A DNA stretch of 41,496 bases from an uncultured Opitutia bacterium (GTDB lineage: Bacteria > Verrucomicrobiota > Verrucomicrobiia > Opitutales > CAJWYM01), in the NCBI GenBank assembly GCA_913049555.1, contig CAJWYM010000029.1, positions 1 through 41,496 on the forward strand. Reading direction: 5' to 3'. Numbering within the stretch: the stretch's first letter is position 1; the number at the start of each line of letters is the position of its first letter. A program made the translations under genes and the position numbers. This document shows positions 17,856-28,237 of this stretch, piece after piece. The notes below the pieces were generated by a model. That model was not told the DNA's origin. It searched no databases and was given only the letters and a program-made list of their open reading frames with translations.

Positions 17856-18400
17856 TTTTTAGATCCGGCCTGGACCGTTGGTAAACCGGGTTTGTCGGAT
17901 CTTATAACTAGAGGGATGTCTTTGTTAATATCTCGGAGCGAGGATTGATTGGGAGATTTATTATATTTTGCCGCCAGTTGATCGATTCGGATCAAAACTG
18001 GATTCTTAGTGATTGCAGCTTCTTTGTGTTTGTTTGTTTTCTGGGAAAATTTAGATTTTTTTCCGTCTTGCCGGTATTTTTTATGTTCTAGATTTTTAAA
18101 ATCTTTTTGCTTGTTGCTAAAAAGAGCGTCGCTTTTCCTTGAATCAAAGTCTTTGGAAGTGAATTTTTTACCTTGATAAGAATTCTTTTTTAAGTCTATG
18201 ATTTTACCATTAAAAGACTGATCGTTAAAACGATGCATAGAATTCAATTTTAAAGATTCAGTTTTGAAAGTCTGATTTTCCTCTTTGTATCTTTTTTCAA
18301 ACTGAATAGGCCGGATTCCTTTTGCAAAAGATAAGGTTGAGGCAATGCATAGAAAAATAAAAAAAAGTCTGACTGAACTCATATTTTTCATGTTAAACAT
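17852..18400 (-). CDS. Lys-rich exported protein of unknown function
   Basis: 182 aa. ATG at 18400 or 18391. A signal peptide is evident (RLFFIFLCIASTLSFA, residues 11-26). The mature part is strongly basic, dominated by Lys/Ser/Phe/Asp with repeated KSxF/KKSKFS-like phrases, and probably largely disordered until a short ordered end (VLIRIDQLAAKYN, then LVIRSDKPGLPTVQAGSKK). No domain is recognised. Its TGA overlaps the moaC ATG, an unexpected partnership for a cytosolic cofactor enzyme. Confidence 0.65.
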   Translation of the reverse strand: MFNMKNMSSVRLFFIFLCIASTLSFAKGIRPIQFEKRYKEENQTFKTESLKLNSMHRFNDQSFNGKIIDLKKNSYQGKKFTSKDFDSRKSDALFSNKQKDFKNLEHKKYRQDGKKSKFSQKTNKHKEAAITKNPVLIRIDQLAAKYNKSPNQSSLRDINKDIPLVIRSDKPGLPTVQAGSKK

Positions 18401-18600
18401 ATTTTAGCTGAGTTCCATCCTTAAATATTTCAAATGGAGAATGAAAGTTACATTTCCCATTTTGAAATAAATTCCTAATTTTTTATTGTCTTTGTCCGTG
18501 TCTTTTTAAAACCAAATCCTTTGTAAAATTGTGATCGTAAGTTTCACAAGATCGGTCGCAATGATTAACGAAAACCTTCATGGAACCAAAAAGGTTCTAT

Positions 18601-19689
18601 TCAGAGAGATTCGAACAACTCCATCTGAGTGGATGGAATTTTACTCCACTCCTCTTGGAATCTTATTCCTAATCCTATCAGTCTAACTCCTCTGTTCTTT
18701 CCTCGACTCCATGCGGTTTCCAACAAGGGATAAAAGGGTTTTGCGGAAATCGGTTCGGTTAATATACTTTCAGCCGTGGTGGTTGAAAAGTCTTCAAATT
18801 TAAGCTTTATAAACACCTTCCATGGCTTATCGACCTCGAGGTCTTTTTTTAATAAATCCTTTTCAAGCTCTGAAAACAGCTCAGGAATCTGTTCAATACA
18901 ACCTTCAATCTTTTTGAAGTCATGCGGGTAGGTGCGCTCATTGCTAAGGCTTTTACGGGGTCTCTTATTATTTACAGGTCTATTATCTATTCCTCTTGAG
19001 AGTTGCCACAACTCTATGCCTAAGCTGCCAAAATCATAAACCAACTCCTCTTTGGTTTTTTTCTGAATGTCGCCACATGTTTGAATTCCTCTGTTGTAGA
19101 GTCTGTTGGCAGTTACTTTGCCCACTCCCCATATTTTAGAGATAGGCAATTCCTTTAAGAATTCCTCTTGTTCGCTGGGCTGAATTGTCAATTGACCATC
19201 GGGCTTATTCCAATCACTGGCTATTTTTGCAAGAAATTTACTAGCGGCAATTCCGGCAGAGGCTGACAAGCCCGTCTCCTTTAGAATGGTGTTGCGGATT
19301 TCTTTAGCAATTATGGATGCATATCTTTTTTGGTGACTGACATCCAAGTAGGCCTCATCTAGAGAAAGGGGTTCTATGAGCTCGGTGTATCTTTGATAAA
19401 TTTCATTTACTTGTTGGGAGACTTCCCTGTAAAGATCAAAGCGCACAGGAAGGACAATCAAGTCTGGGCATTTCTGGAGTGCTAAAAATGTGGGCATCGC
19501 AGATCGAACCCCGTACTTTCTTGCTTCATAGTTGCATGTGCACAAAACCCCTCTTCGGTTTTCGGAATTTCCTCCTACAGCGATTGGTTTGCCAAAAAGA
19601 TGAGGATTTTCTCTCATTTCGACGGCTGCGTAGAAACAGTCCATGTCGATATGAATGATCTTTTTGTATGGCAGACTGTTATCCACCAT
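18601..19689 (-). CDS. dinB: DNA polymerase IV (Y-family translesion polymerase)
   Basis: Error-prone lesion-bypass polymerase, 362 aa. The catalytic acidic residues are present: IDMDCFYAAVE (Asp15, Asp17) and SLDEAYLDV (Asp111, Glu112). A helix-hairpin-helix thumb (ISKIWGVGKVTANRLYNRGI) and little-finger domain follow. The C-terminal QMELF (355-359) fits the beta-clamp-binding pentapeptide. No LexA-type SOS box is obvious just upstream; the gene starts inside the end of the prephenate dehydrogenase gene (11-bp overlap), so it is probably co-transcribed. Confidence 0.96.
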   Translation of the reverse strand: MVDNSLPYKKIIHIDMDCFYAAVEMRENPHLFGKPIAVGGNSENRRGVLCTCNYEARKYGVRSAMPTFLALQKCPDLIVLPVRFDLYREVSQQVNEIYQRYTELIEPLSLDEAYLDVSHQKRYASIIAKEIRNTILKETGLSASAGIAASKFLAKIASDWNKPDGQLTIQPSEQEEFLKELPISKIWGVGKVTANRLYNRGIQTCGDIQKKTKEELVYDFGSLGIELWQLSRGIDNRPVNNKRPRKSLSNERTYPHDFKKIEGCIEQIPELFSELEKDLLKKDLEVDKPWKVFIKLKFEDFSTTTAESILTEPISAKPFYPLLETAWSRGKNRGVRLIGLGIRFQEEWSKIPSTQMELFESL

Positions 19690-20554
19690 TTTTTTTTGAA
19701 TCCAACGACGCTTCCAGTGTTTTTCTAAATATTTGGCCCTGCTGTAAAAATAAAAAGGCGGCTTCTTCGTCCTTGTGAACGATTATGTCTTCTAATTTTG
19801 AAAAATGATGTTTAAAAGCTTGTATTTTTTTTAGGATCTCAGGCCTGTTTTGATCGATTATATCTTGCCACATTTTTGGGTCTCCGCCGGCTATTCGTGT
19901 TGTGTCCCATAAGCCTTGGCCTGAAAAAGGAAGCCAATCTTTCTCGACAGAATCGTTCATTTCATGACAAATAGCCGTGGATACCAGATGGGGCAAATGG
20001 CTCACAGATGCCACTACTTTGTCATGGGTTTCAGGGGTAAATATTCCTAATCTCATTCCTATAGAAGTCCAGAAATTTTTAATAAATTCTAAGTTTTTAT
20101 CCGAAGATTTAGAAGTTGGAGTAAGAATGCAAGACCGGTCTTCGTATAAATTGGGGCAGGCGTTTTGGTAGCCAGATTTGTCAGATCCTGCCATTGGGTG
20201 GGATCCAATAAATTGACTAGCTAGACCCAATGAATCCGCAAAGTTGCAGATTTTAGCTTTTGTGCTTCCCACATCAGTGACGATTGAATCTTTAGATAGG
20301 TGAGGCGCTATAGAGGCAAGGGTTCGGCATATATGATTTACAGGGGTGCACAGAACAATCAAGTCGCTTTCCTGAACGGCTCTTGAAATCTCAGGGTCTA
20401 TTTCATCGCACCAATCCTGTTGCAAACAATGGGATAATTTTTGTAAATTTCTTCCCCAAAATCTTACTTTTCTTGATAAGTGATGCCTTTTTATTGCAAT
20501 TGCTAATGAGGCTCCCAATAGACCAGGTCCAATGATCGTTATTCTATCGATCAT
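19679..20554 (-). CDS. tyrA: Prephenate dehydrogenase (TyrA family)
   Basis: NAD(P)-dependent oxidative decarboxylation of prephenate (or arogenate) to the tyrosine precursor. 291 aa. Rossmann motif IIGPGLLGASLA (7-18), then VTDVGSTKAKI and GSHPMAGSDKSGY with the active-site Ser/His residues, then the helical dimerisation domain with SHLPHLVSTA and AGGDPKMWQDI. No ACT domain or fused chorismate mutase. It lies downstream of the YmdB-type gene and overlaps dinB. Confidence 0.93.
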   Translation of the reverse strand: MIDRITIIGPGLLGASLAIAIKRHHLSRKVRFWGRNLQKLSHCLQQDWCDEIDPEISRAVQESDLIVLCTPVNHICRTLASIAPHLSKDSIVTDVGSTKAKICNFADSLGLASQFIGSHPMAGSDKSGYQNACPNLYEDRSCILTPTSKSSDKNLEFIKNFWTSIGMRLGIFTPETHDKVVASVSHLPHLVSTAICHEMNDSVEKDWLPFSGQGLWDTTRIAGGDPKMWQDIIDQNRPEILKKIQAFKHHFSKLEDIIVHKDEEAAFLFLQQGQIFRKTLEASLDSKKNGG

Positions 20555-20612
20555 TTTCAGTCAGGAGGAAGAGAAAATAATTTTGCATGCAATTGATTAT
20601 TAGGATGGGTTT

Positions 20613-21404
20613 CTATAAGTCAATTTTCTGCTGAAAGGGTTTTATGTTTAAAGCAATTTTTTGCATGGAATCTAGCTCTATGTAACAGCCGGATACACGA
20701 ACGTCTTTATCTGCTACTGGACATTTCCTAGGCAATCCATCTTGAAAGCGTTGGATTATGGGATCCACCTCTCTGCCCAGAACAGATCTGTGGGGTCCAC
20801 ACATACCCACATCTGTTAAATAGGCGGTTCCTTGATCTAATATTTCACCATCTGCAGTCTGGACATGCGTATGCGTTCCTACAACCGCAGAGGCTCTCCC
20901 ATTGACATGCCAACCAAAAGCAATTTTTTCAGCAGTGGTTTCTGCGTGCATTTCTACAAATAGGAAATCGGCAGTTTCAACCACCTCTTGGTAAAAAAGA
21001 TCGAATTTTTTAAATGGACAATCGGATTGAATCTTCATGAAGCTTCTTCCTAAAAAAGTCGCCACTGCGATGGTTTTGTCAGTTTGAGGAATTTTGTGCA
21101 ATAAATATTTTTTGCCTGGATTCTCAAGCGGCAAGTTATAGGGTCTGCAAACATTTTCTAGGGTGCTGATTTCATTTTGAAAGTTCTTTTGGTCCCACAC
21201 ATGATCGCCCAAGGTCAATAAATCACATCCGCTTTTTTTAAGTTCTAGGGATATTTTGGATGTTAAACCATTCCCACCCGCAGAGTTTTCTGCATTTGCA
21301 ATGACTAAAGCAGTGTCCGTATCCAGGGATTCTTTTAAAAAATGAGCAACCCCATGTCTGCCAGGCCTGCCTACAATATCTCCAAGAAATAAAATCTTTA
21401 GCAT
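20613..21404 (-). CDS. ymdB: YmdB-type metallophosphoesterase (TIGR00282 family)
   Basis: 263 aa calcineurin-like phosphoesterase of the YmdB group, shown in Bacillus to cleave 2',3'-cyclic nucleotides and to affect RNA decay and biofilm decisions. The metal ligands are in place: ILFLGDIVGRPGR (Asp9), NAENSAGGNG (Glu39, Asn40), GDHVWDQKN (Asp67, His68), VEMHAETTAEK, and GTHTHVQTADGEIL near 176. The length is the family's usual one. It sits 31 bp after the Sel1-repeat gene. Confidence 0.93.
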   Translation of the reverse strand: MLKILFLGDIVGRPGRHGVAHFLKESLDTDTALVIANAENSAGGNGLTSKISLELKKSGCDLLTLGDHVWDQKNFQNEISTLENVCRPYNLPLENPGKKYLLHKIPQTDKTIAVATFLGRSFMKIQSDCPFKKFDLFYQEVVETADFLFVEMHAETTAEKIAFGWHVNGRASAVVGTHTHVQTADGEILDQGTAYLTDVGMCGPHRSVLGREVDPIIQRFQDGLPRKCPVADKDVRVSGCYIELDSMQKIALNIKPFQQKIDL

Positions 21405-21435
21405 GAATGAATAAAACTAAAGTTTTAAGGCAATT

Positions 21436-22902
21436 TTACTGAAAGACACGCTTGAATATTTTGAGCTGCCTTTTAGCTTCGTTGTCCCCTTGATTAGCAG
21501 CTTTGGTGAGCCATTTTCTGGCAACATTGTAGTCTGTTTCTGGGCCATTGCCTATAAAAAACATCATCCCTACATAACGCTGAGCTAGGACATCCCCCTG
21601 AGTCGCTGCTTTTTCTAACCATTCATAAGCCAGATCTGTGTTCGGTGTGCGCTGGTTTTCTGATGAAAAATAGAGTTCACCTAGATTTCTTTGTGCCACT
21701 GGATCTCCTTGCAAGGCAAGATTTCTTAGCAGCTTTTCAGCAAGGGCAAAATCTTTTTCAACGAGCATGGCTTTGGTCGCTTCTTCTATCTTTCCTTGAA
21801 CGAAAGGACTTTTGGAGGGTTTTCCTACGGTCTCATACTCCGGAATTTCACCGGGAGAGATGCGAGCATCTTCTAATTTTGGGATATTTAAGGTGAAGGA
21901 GACAAAGTCTTGTTCAAATTCTTTGCCGGTTTTGCGAATATCAATTCCCTCTAATTTGGAAGCGGGAGCAATTGTTTCACTTTTTTGGGCTGTTTGAACG
22001 GATGGCTTGTAGGGGTCTTGGCCTAAAACTTGTTTCAACTCGTCTTCGCTGACAAAGATACTGTACTTCATTAAGGGACCTTTAGCCTCTATCATGCCAT
22101 TGGATAAAGCCGTTTTGAACCATTTCAAAGCTTGCATATAGTCTTGATCGACCCCATGGGCCTTGACATATTTCATACCTAGAGTCAATTGGGCTTGGGC
22201 AAACCCTTTTTCTGCAGATGTTTTCAGGTATTGAAATGCCTTTTTTAAATCCTTGTCGACTCCTTGGCCTAATGAATAAGCGATCCCAAGGTTGAAGTAA
22301 GCATTTGCAGTTCCTCTTTCCATGGCAAGTTCAGACCATTGTAGTGCTTTCTCTGGGTTGCTGCTTATTCCCATACCCACAAAATACATTGTGGACAATT
22401 GAGCCTGAGCAGATCCAAGACCTTCTTCCGCTGCGATTGTGAAGTAGCGGATTGCTTTTCCGTAGTTTTTGGGGTTGGACTCTGAATATACAATCCCAAG
22501 ACAATACGCGGCAATTGGATCACCGTTTTCTGCCCAGCGCAATAATTGACTGTCCATGAAAGCTTCTTGGTAGTAGTAATTGGCTTGAGCGATGTTGCGC
22601 CGATCCATCTCAATACTCCCCATGTTTGTCATTGCAACTGGGTGTTTTTTATCCAGGGCTTTATTCGTCCATTGCAAAGATTTTTCTGCATCGATCGGGA
22701 AGTCTAATTCTCCAGTTCTGTAAAAGATACCCACTAAACTTTCAGCATAGCCCTCTCCAGAATGAGCTCTTTCCAGTAATTCCGATTTGGACATTCTGAG
22801 CAATTTGGCACCTTCATTGTTCAAATAATTATAATCTGCAAATCCGCTGAGCAACAAACCCATGAACAGGGTGAAGGCTAAGATGGATTGCTTGGAGCTC
22901 AT
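21436..22902 (-). CDS. Exported Sel1-like repeat protein
   Basis: 488 aa with a signal peptide (about 1-22, LFMGLLLSGFA core). At least eight Sel1/TPR-like helical repeats follow in two blocks: residues about 40-285 (AYCLGIVY, AQLSTMYFVGMG, AYFNLGIAYSLGQGV, AQLTLGMKY) and about 395-480 (AQRNLGELYF, AQRYVGMMFFIGNG). A linker of about 100 residues without repeats separates them (290-390). Sel1 repeats mediate protein-protein contacts; targets are unknown. It lies between dnaE and the ymdB-type gene. Confidence 0.85.
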   Translation of the reverse strand: MSSKQSILAFTLFMGLLLSGFADYNYLNNEGAKLLRMSKSELLERAHSGEGYAESLVGIFYRTGELDFPIDAEKSLQWTNKALDKKHPVAMTNMGSIEMDRRNIAQANYYYQEAFMDSQLLRWAENGDPIAAYCLGIVYSESNPKNYGKAIRYFTIAAEEGLGSAQAQLSTMYFVGMGISSNPEKALQWSELAMERGTANAYFNLGIAYSLGQGVDKDLKKAFQYLKTSAEKGFAQAQLTLGMKYVKAHGVDQDYMQALKWFKTALSNGMIEAKGPLMKYSIFVSEDELKQVLGQDPYKPSVQTAQKSETIAPASKLEGIDIRKTGKEFEQDFVSFTLNIPKLEDARISPGEIPEYETVGKPSKSPFVQGKIEEATKAMLVEKDFALAEKLLRNLALQGDPVAQRNLGELYFSSENQRTPNTDLAYEWLEKAATQGDVLAQRYVGMMFFIGNGPETDYNVARKWLTKAANQGDNEAKRQLKIFKRVFQ

Positions 22903-23059
22903 AAATGCGTGGATAGATTGGATACGAATGCCGTTTCTAAGATTTTAAATAGATTTTTGAATAATTAACTAACTTCAGCTTCAAAGATTAGTCAATACAT
23001 TCTTGGCAAGTAGTTTAATAAATAAAACTAAAGTCGATACACTCAGACTTTTTGGAGTT

Positions 23060-26000
23060 CTAATTTCTTGCCCATCTTCTAGCTTTAGGCTCAGGAATTG
23101 GCTCCGTTTTGAGGATGGTATCCAAAATTGCTGGATGCTTACAAAGTCTTTTGTAAACATTGCCTTGTAGGTGAATCGACAGGGATCCAGCAAGCTCTGA
23201 AATTAGGACCTGATTTTCTATTAAAAATCCGATATGAATTTTGCAATCTCCCATATTTTGATTGAGGACCTCTCTTAGTTCAGAGAGAAAGTCTTCTCCG
23301 CTTTCATTGGGTTGAAGAATCCAAGTAATTTCTTTTATTATAGATGGAAGATAAGTATCGAGGCGATGAATGTCCCTTATATTGATCCTGGTTTCGTCCT
23401 CTTTGTGGATTACGGATCCGTGTAAAACCGCAACTTGATCATTGTCTAGGTTTTCACCGTATTGTTCATAACAATCTGGGAACATGTTGAGATTGAATGT
23501 ATGAAACTGAGTTCCCAATGTAAAACTTGCCCAAGGACGATTGTCTTTTTTGGTGAGTCTTTTGGATACATTGCCAATGACGCCGCAAATACGAATCCGT
23601 TTTTGATCTTCTACATCTTCAATTTTATCAGGAGTCAGATTGTTCAGTTGTTTTTCAATTCCCTTGTAAGCATCTAATGGATGCCCAGAGAGGTAAAAGC
23701 CCAACAAGTCTTTTTCGAACTGAAGCTTTTCTGACATCTTCATCTTAGGGGTTTTTTTAAACACTTTTGCCGTGGATGCAGATTGTCCGTCTGAAGTGTC
23801 TTCTTTATTAAATAGGTCATCAAACATTGTAGACTGGCCTTTTGCCGCATCTCTTGCCTCAGAGGCTACCTCGGCAAGTATAGGTTCCATTTCCTCAAGC
23901 AAGTGGGAACGATCTTCACCGCAGGAGTCAAAGGCTCCTGTTTTAATGAGGCATTCGATTACTTTTTTATTTACGACTCCCTTCATGCGCTTGACGAAGG
24001 CTCTAAAACTTGGGAACAAACCATGATCTCGTCTTTCATCTAAAACGGAGCGGATAATTTCATCTCCGACTCCTTTGATGGCTGCAAGCCCAAAGCGCAT
24101 ACTGTTTGTCTCCTCTCTATCAATCATAACTGGAGCAAAATGAACCCTGGACTCATTGATATCGGGACCTAGAATTGCAATCTTCATCTCCAAGCATTCG
24201 CTGATAAAGTGGGATACCTTATCCGCGTTTCCGAGTTCGTTGGAAAGTACGGCGGCCATAAATTCTACTGGATAGTTTGCTTTCAGATATCCGGTTCTAT
24301 AGCTGAGCATGGCATAAGCTGCAGAGTGAGATTTATTAAAACCGTATTGAGCAAACTTTTCTAAAATCCCAAAGATCTCTTCAGCTGTCTTGCGATGGAT
24401 CTGATTGGTTTCGAAGGCTCCCTTCACAAAGATCTCTTTTTGTTGATCCATGACTGATTTGATCTTTTTGCCCATGGCTCGTCTTAAAACATCGGCCCCT
24501 CCTAAAGTATATCCTGCAATGATTTGAGCAGATTGCATGACTTGTTCTTGGTAGACTAAAACGCCATAGGTTTCAGAAACGAGTTCCTTTAAAAGAGGGT
24601 GTGGAATCTCTAAGGTTGAGGGATCTTTTTTTCCTTTTATAAACTGTGGAATGAATTGCATAGGGCCGGGACGGTAGAGTGCAATCAATGCAACGATTTC
24701 GTCTATATTAGCAACCTCCAGTTTGCGACAAAGATCCTGCATGCCCCCTGACTCCAACTGGAAGACTCCCACTGTTTTTCCTTGATTTAGCAGCTCAAAG
24801 GTCTTGGCATCTTCAAGCGAGATTTTTTCAATATCAAAGTCCGGTAGGTTTCGACCTATGCGAACATTGTCTTGGGCGTCAGAAATAACAGTCAAAGTTT
24901 TAAGACCGAGAAAATCCATCTTTAAGAGTCCTAAATCTTCAACGGGTCCTTTTGCGTATTGGGTGGTCATAGCTCCCTCCTGCATGGTAACCGGAACCAA
25001 ATTAGTGATTGGTTGGTCTGCAATAATGATCCCACAAGCATGCTTTCCAGTATTGCGAACCATGCCCTCAATCACCTTCCCGTGATCCATGATTTTTTTT
25101 GCAATTGGATTGTTCCTTACCTCAGACCTTAGGTCTCCTGATTTTTCAACCGATTCTTCCAATGAAATATTGAGTTCGTCTGGAATCATTTTAGCAATTT
25201 TATCCGCTTGGCTGTATTCGACTCCATTCACCCGTGCTAAGTCTCGAACAACCATTTTTGCCCCAAAGGTTCCATAGGTAATGATATTTGCAACTGCATC
25301 TTTACCATATTTATCTCGTACGTAGCTCACGACATCATCGCGGCGCCTCATACAGAAGTCTACGTCGAAGTCAGGGGGAGAAACCCGTTCGAGATTCAGC
25401 ATCCGCTCGAAGAGCAGGCCAAATCGAAAGGGATCAATGTCTGTAATCTTGAGAACGTAAGCCACCATGCAGCCGGCTCCAGATCCTCTCCCTGGTCCGA
25501 CAGGAATGTCTCTTTTTCTGGCCCAGTCTATAAAGTCCCAAACAATTAGAAAATAGTCTACAAAGCCAGTTCCAATGATGATCGCCAACTCATATTCTAA
25601 TTGATCGCAAATTTTTTTAGCGTAGTCTCGATCGGTTCCCTCAGGAATTTTACCGCTGATATAATGGTCATAATCCACTTGGTATCTTTGTCGCAACCCA
25701 TCTTTGCAAGCTTCAAATAGAAAGAGCCCGTTGGTTTCAAATTGGGCTCTTTGCTCAGAACTCAATCGGATTTTTTCTTTTCCATCTCGAATTTGAATTG
25801 TGTTTTTACTTTGTTCGAACAGGTCAAGGATGCGGCTAAAATTCTCTTTGTCTTTGTTTGAATAGATCTCAATGGGTTTTTCAAAAAGTGGATAATGATC
25901 TTGCCCAAAGTCAAATTCCATATCCACCATTTCGGCAACTTCCAAAGTGTTATCCAAAGATTCAGGAACTTCATGGAAAATCCTTTCCATCTCCTCTCTG

Positions 26001-26815
26001 CTTTTAAGGTAGAATTGCTGAGAGGGATATTTCATTCTATTTTCATCCGCAATAATTTTACCGGTTTGGATACAAAGCAAAGCATCATGGGGTTGGTGGT
26101 CTTCTTTTAAAACGTAATGCACGTCGTTTGCGCAGACTACTTTAAGGTCAAATTCTTTCCCTAATTTTAGTAAGTGGGGAAGGATTTTTTGTTGCACGGA
26201 CATTCCATGATTCTGGATTTCGATAAAATAGTTCTCTTTACCGAAAATATCTATGAAGTTGGCGGTGACCTCTCTTGCTTTTTTGTAATTATTGTAGATG
26301 AGGTGTTGGGCAGCGACGCCATTGATACAACCAGATAGACCTAGGATCCCTTCGGAGTATTGAGCTAATTTTTCCATATCCGTCCTTGGACGATAATACT
26401 GTCCATTCAAGTGCGCATCAGAAATTAATTTTATCAAATTTTGATAGCCTGTAAAATTTTTAGCAATCAGGGTCTTGTGATGAATTTGGTTCTTGGGAAA
26501 GTCTTCAGGTCCTAATTCTTCTTCAGGGATATCATCAATATCATCGGAGCGCTTCCTTTCTCTTTTTGGGCGATCAGACCTTTTATGATCATGGACGAGA
26601 TAAATCTCACATCCTATGAGTGGTTTGACTCCAGCTGCTTTGGCTTTTCTGTAAAAATCGATCGCCCCAAACAGATTCCCGTGGTCTGTCATGGCTAATG
26701 CAGGCATGTTTAAGTCTGAGGCTCGGGATACCAATCGATCAATTCGGCAGCATCCATCTAATAGGCTATAATCTGTGTGAACGTGTAAATGAACAAAAGG
26801 TTTAGAAGTCGACAT
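23060..26815 (-). CDS. dnaE: DNA polymerase III alpha subunit
   Basis: Replicative polymerase catalytic subunit, 1251 aa, somewhat longer than E. coli DnaE. The N-terminal PHP domain has [12 protein letters not shown] and [10 protein letters not shown] metal-binding motifs. A highly charged insertion of about 35 residues interrupts it at about 73-108 (Arg/Lys-rich, then Asp/Glu-rich). The C-family core has [14 protein letters not shown], and PDFDVDF near residue 480 holds two catalytic Asp; the fingers include [11 protein letters not shown]. The C-terminal OB fold and tail (ISVGN-like [10 protein letters not shown]) follow. The arrangement is that of DnaE1, with no proofreading exonuclease fused. 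Confidence 0.97.
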   Translation of the reverse strand: MSTSKPFVHLHVHTDYSLLDGCCRIDRLVSRASDLNMPALAMTDHGNLFGAIDFYRKAKAAGVKPLIGCEIYLVHDHKRSDRPKRERKRSDDIDDIPEEELGPEDFPKNQIHHKTLIAKNFTGYQNLIKLISDAHLNGQYYRPRTDMEKLAQYSEGILGLSGCINGVAAQHLIYNNYKKAREVTANFIDIFGKENYFIEIQNHGMSVQQKILPHLLKLGKEFDLKVVCANDVHYVLKEDHQPHDALLCIQTGKIIADENRMKYPSQQFYLKSREEMERIFHEVPESLDNTLEVAEMVDMEFDFGQDHYPLFEKPIEIYSNKDKENFSRILDLFEQSKNTIQIRDGKEKIRLSSEQRAQFETNGLFLFEACKDGLRQRYQVDYDHYISGKIPEGTDRDYAKKICDQLEYELAIIIGTGFVDYFLIVWDFIDWARKRDIPVGPGRGSGAGCMVAYVLKITDIDPFRFGLLFERMLNLERVSPPDFDVDFCMRRRDDVVSYVRDKYGKDAVANIITYGTFGAKMVVRDLARVNGVEYSQADKIAKMIPDELNISLEESVEKSGDLRSEVRNNPIAKKIMDHGKVIEGMVRNTGKHACGIIIADQPITNLVPVTMQEGAMTTQYAKGPVEDLGLLKMDFLGLKTLTVISDAQDNVRIGRNLPDFDIEKISLEDAKTFELLNQGKTVGVFQLESGGMQDLCRKLEVANIDEIVALIALYRPGPMQFIPQFIKGKKDPSTLEIPHPLLKELVSETYGVLVYQEQVMQSAQIIAGYTLGGADVLRRAMGKKIKSVMDQQKEIFVKGAFETNQIHRKTAEEIFGILEKFAQYGFNKSHSAAYAMLSYRTGYLKANYPVEFMAAVLSNELGNADKVSHFISECLEMKIAILGPDINESRVHFAPVMIDREETNSMRFGLAAIKGVGDEIIRSVLDERRDHGLFPSFRAFVKRMKGVVNKKVIECLIKTGAFDSCGEDRSHLLEEMEPILAEVASEARDAAKGQSTMFDDLFNKEDTSDGQSASTAKVFKKTPKMKMSEKLQFEKDLLGFYLSGHPLDAYKGIEKQLNNLTPDKIEDVEDQKRIRICGVIGNVSKRLTKKDNRPWASFTLGTQFHTFNLNMFPDCYEQYGENLDNDQVAVLHGSVIHKEDETRINIRDIHRLDTYLPSIIKEITWILQPNESGEDFLSELREVLNQNMGDCKIHIGFLIENQVLISELAGSLSIHLQGNVYKRLCKHPAILDTILKTEPIPEPKARRWARN

Positions 26816-26955
26816 TCTAATAACTATTGAGCGGAACTTTCAGCGGTTCAAACTTAAAGATTTCAATTTTATTTTTACAAGCGATTGCGCTTTGATTTTT
26901 TCCCAAAATATTGAAACGAGAGACGCCAATTTTTGAATTTTTTCTTGTTTAAAAA

Positions 26956-26985
26956 CAAAAAAAGCCGATTCACAAGAATCGGCTT
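26956..26985 (-). terminator. Intrinsic terminator downstream of the phosphate porin gene
   Basis: Perfect 10-bp stem AAGCCGATTC (26962-26971) / GAATCGGCTT (26976-26985) with a 4-nt loop. On the minus strand it is followed by seven T residues. It lies about 25 bp after the porin stop codon and isolates the Pho block from dnaE. Confidence 0.9.
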
Positions 26986-27008
26986 CAAGATTTTAATAAA
27001 GGGTTCGT

Positions 27009-28097
27009 TTAAAATAAAAGCTGTAACCTTGCACGGAGTCCACTTACATCCGCGTCTCCAGCATCGGCTTGATATTCAGCCATTTCATAACCGGCAGTGA
27101 CCTTTAAATTATGCCCATCTATATACCAGTTGCCGCCAAAATAATAAGAGTTTGCTTCTACATAGTCTCCAGCAGATCCATCAGGAGCTTTTCTGGAGGT
27201 ATCACTGATGTCTATGTCTTTTGCACTATCTCCATCCAAGTGAGCATAACGCGCAACAATATCAAAATGGTCATTTATTTTTAATGAGGGCATGATGTGG
27301 TAGCCAATTGGACTTGAATCCGTGGATCCATTGTCAAAATTCCCGCTCATGACCTCTGCCTCTAGTCCGAATACACCAAAACTAAGATCCGCGTAGGCTC
27401 CGAAAGTGATTGTTTCATCCTCTGATGCTTTTGTTTCATCTCCAAAACGAGCTCCATAAACTCCAGCATCGTATTTGAAGCTTTCAGTACTCCCTTTGAT
27501 TCCTGCACGACCAGACACTGCAAATACATTGTCCTCAGCACCTGTATTTCCAGAAACTGATTTCTGGGTATCGTTAGTGATGGAACCCTTTAAATACAAA
27601 GGACCAGCACCAGTGGAATAATGAATACCTAGATGATGACCACCAAGATCTAGTTGCTCATGAAAATAACGAGTCACAATGGATCGTTCGACCGTATGAA
27701 TCTCAGAGGAGGAAGTGGTTTCTTCATACCCTACTGGTAGTTTCGTATAACCAAAGGAAAGTTTTCCTCCCTCATGAGGTTTTACTGTGATGATTGCTTT
27801 ATTCAATGAAGCCTCCCCTTTGCTACCAGAAAATTGAGTATTAATTTCTCCGGTTACACCACTCATCAAAGTTCCTTTGGCTCCCAAATAAATTCGTCGC
27901 ATCATAAAATGATTTACGGTTGCTGGATCTGCGGCTGCAGAATCTTCAGTTTTAAGATTTTCAAACTGTGCTTGAATTCTTCCATTCAAACGAATTTTCT
28001 CAGTGCTTTTACCTTTTGCAGAAAATTCAGCTCCGATTAAAACAAGAGATCCGCAAAGCAGTGCTGAAGTAATGATTCCTAATTTTAATGATTTCAT
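27009..28097 (-). CDS. Phosphate-selective porin (OprO/OprP-like)
   Basis: Outer-membrane beta-barrel, 362 aa. The signal peptide ends around residue 23-24 (LVLIGA-EF). The mature chain is an alternation of short amphipathic strands: RLNGRIQAQFENL, FMMRRIYLGAKGTL, GEINTQFSGSKG, GGKLSFGYTKLPVGYE, GGHHLGIHYSTG. It ends in LRARLQLLF with the C-terminal Phe expected for BamA-recognised barrels. RRIYLGAKG and the GKLSFGYTKLP block are typical of the O/P porin family. It is the last gene of the pst-phoU block and has its own Pho-box-like site upstream, supporting an anion/phosphate role; selectivity is inferred. Confidence 0.85.
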   Translation of the reverse strand: MKSLKLGIITSALLCGSLVLIGAEFSAKGKSTEKIRLNGRIQAQFENLKTEDSAAADPATVNHFMMRRIYLGAKGTLMSGVTGEINTQFSGSKGEASLNKAIITVKPHEGGKLSFGYTKLPVGYEETTSSSEIHTVERSIVTRYFHEQLDLGGHHLGIHYSTGAGPLYLKGSITNDTQKSVSGNTGAEDNVFAVSGRAGIKGSTESFKYDAGVYGARFGDETKASEDETITFGAYADLSFGVFGLEAEVMSGNFDNGSTDSSPIGYHIMPSLKINDHFDIVARYAHLDGDSAKDIDISDTSRKAPDGSAGDYVEANSYYFGGNWYIDGHNLKVTAGYEMAEYQADAGDADVSGLRARLQLLF

Positions 28098-28182
28098 AGT
28101 TTTTGTATTGTTTGATTTTTATGCTTAAAGCTAAGCGGATAGATCCAAAAAACTTAAAGCAAATTAACTATAAAAAAGATTT

Positions 28183-28200
28183 GTTACAATTGAATGACAT
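28183..28200 (-). promoter_or_regulatory. Pho-box-like PhoB site upstream of the porin gene
   Basis: Minus strand reads ATGTCATTCAATTGTAAC: two 7-mers (ATGTCAT, TTGTAAC) separated by 4 bp, compared with the E. coli CTGTCAT-4-CTGTCAT consensus. Ten nt downstream lies TATAGT (28172-28167), a -10-like hexamer, the classical spacing for PhoB-activated promoters. The second half-site is degenerate, but it matches the equivalent half of the pstS site. Confidence 0.6.
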
Positions 28201-28237
28201 CTATGTAAAAAAACAGGAGAATCCAGAGAATCTAAAA

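Noticed and set aside
18583-18597. GAACC/GGTTC hairpin just downstream of dinB
   Set aside because: Only a 5-bp stem, and no U-run follows on the minus strand, so it is not a convincing terminator.
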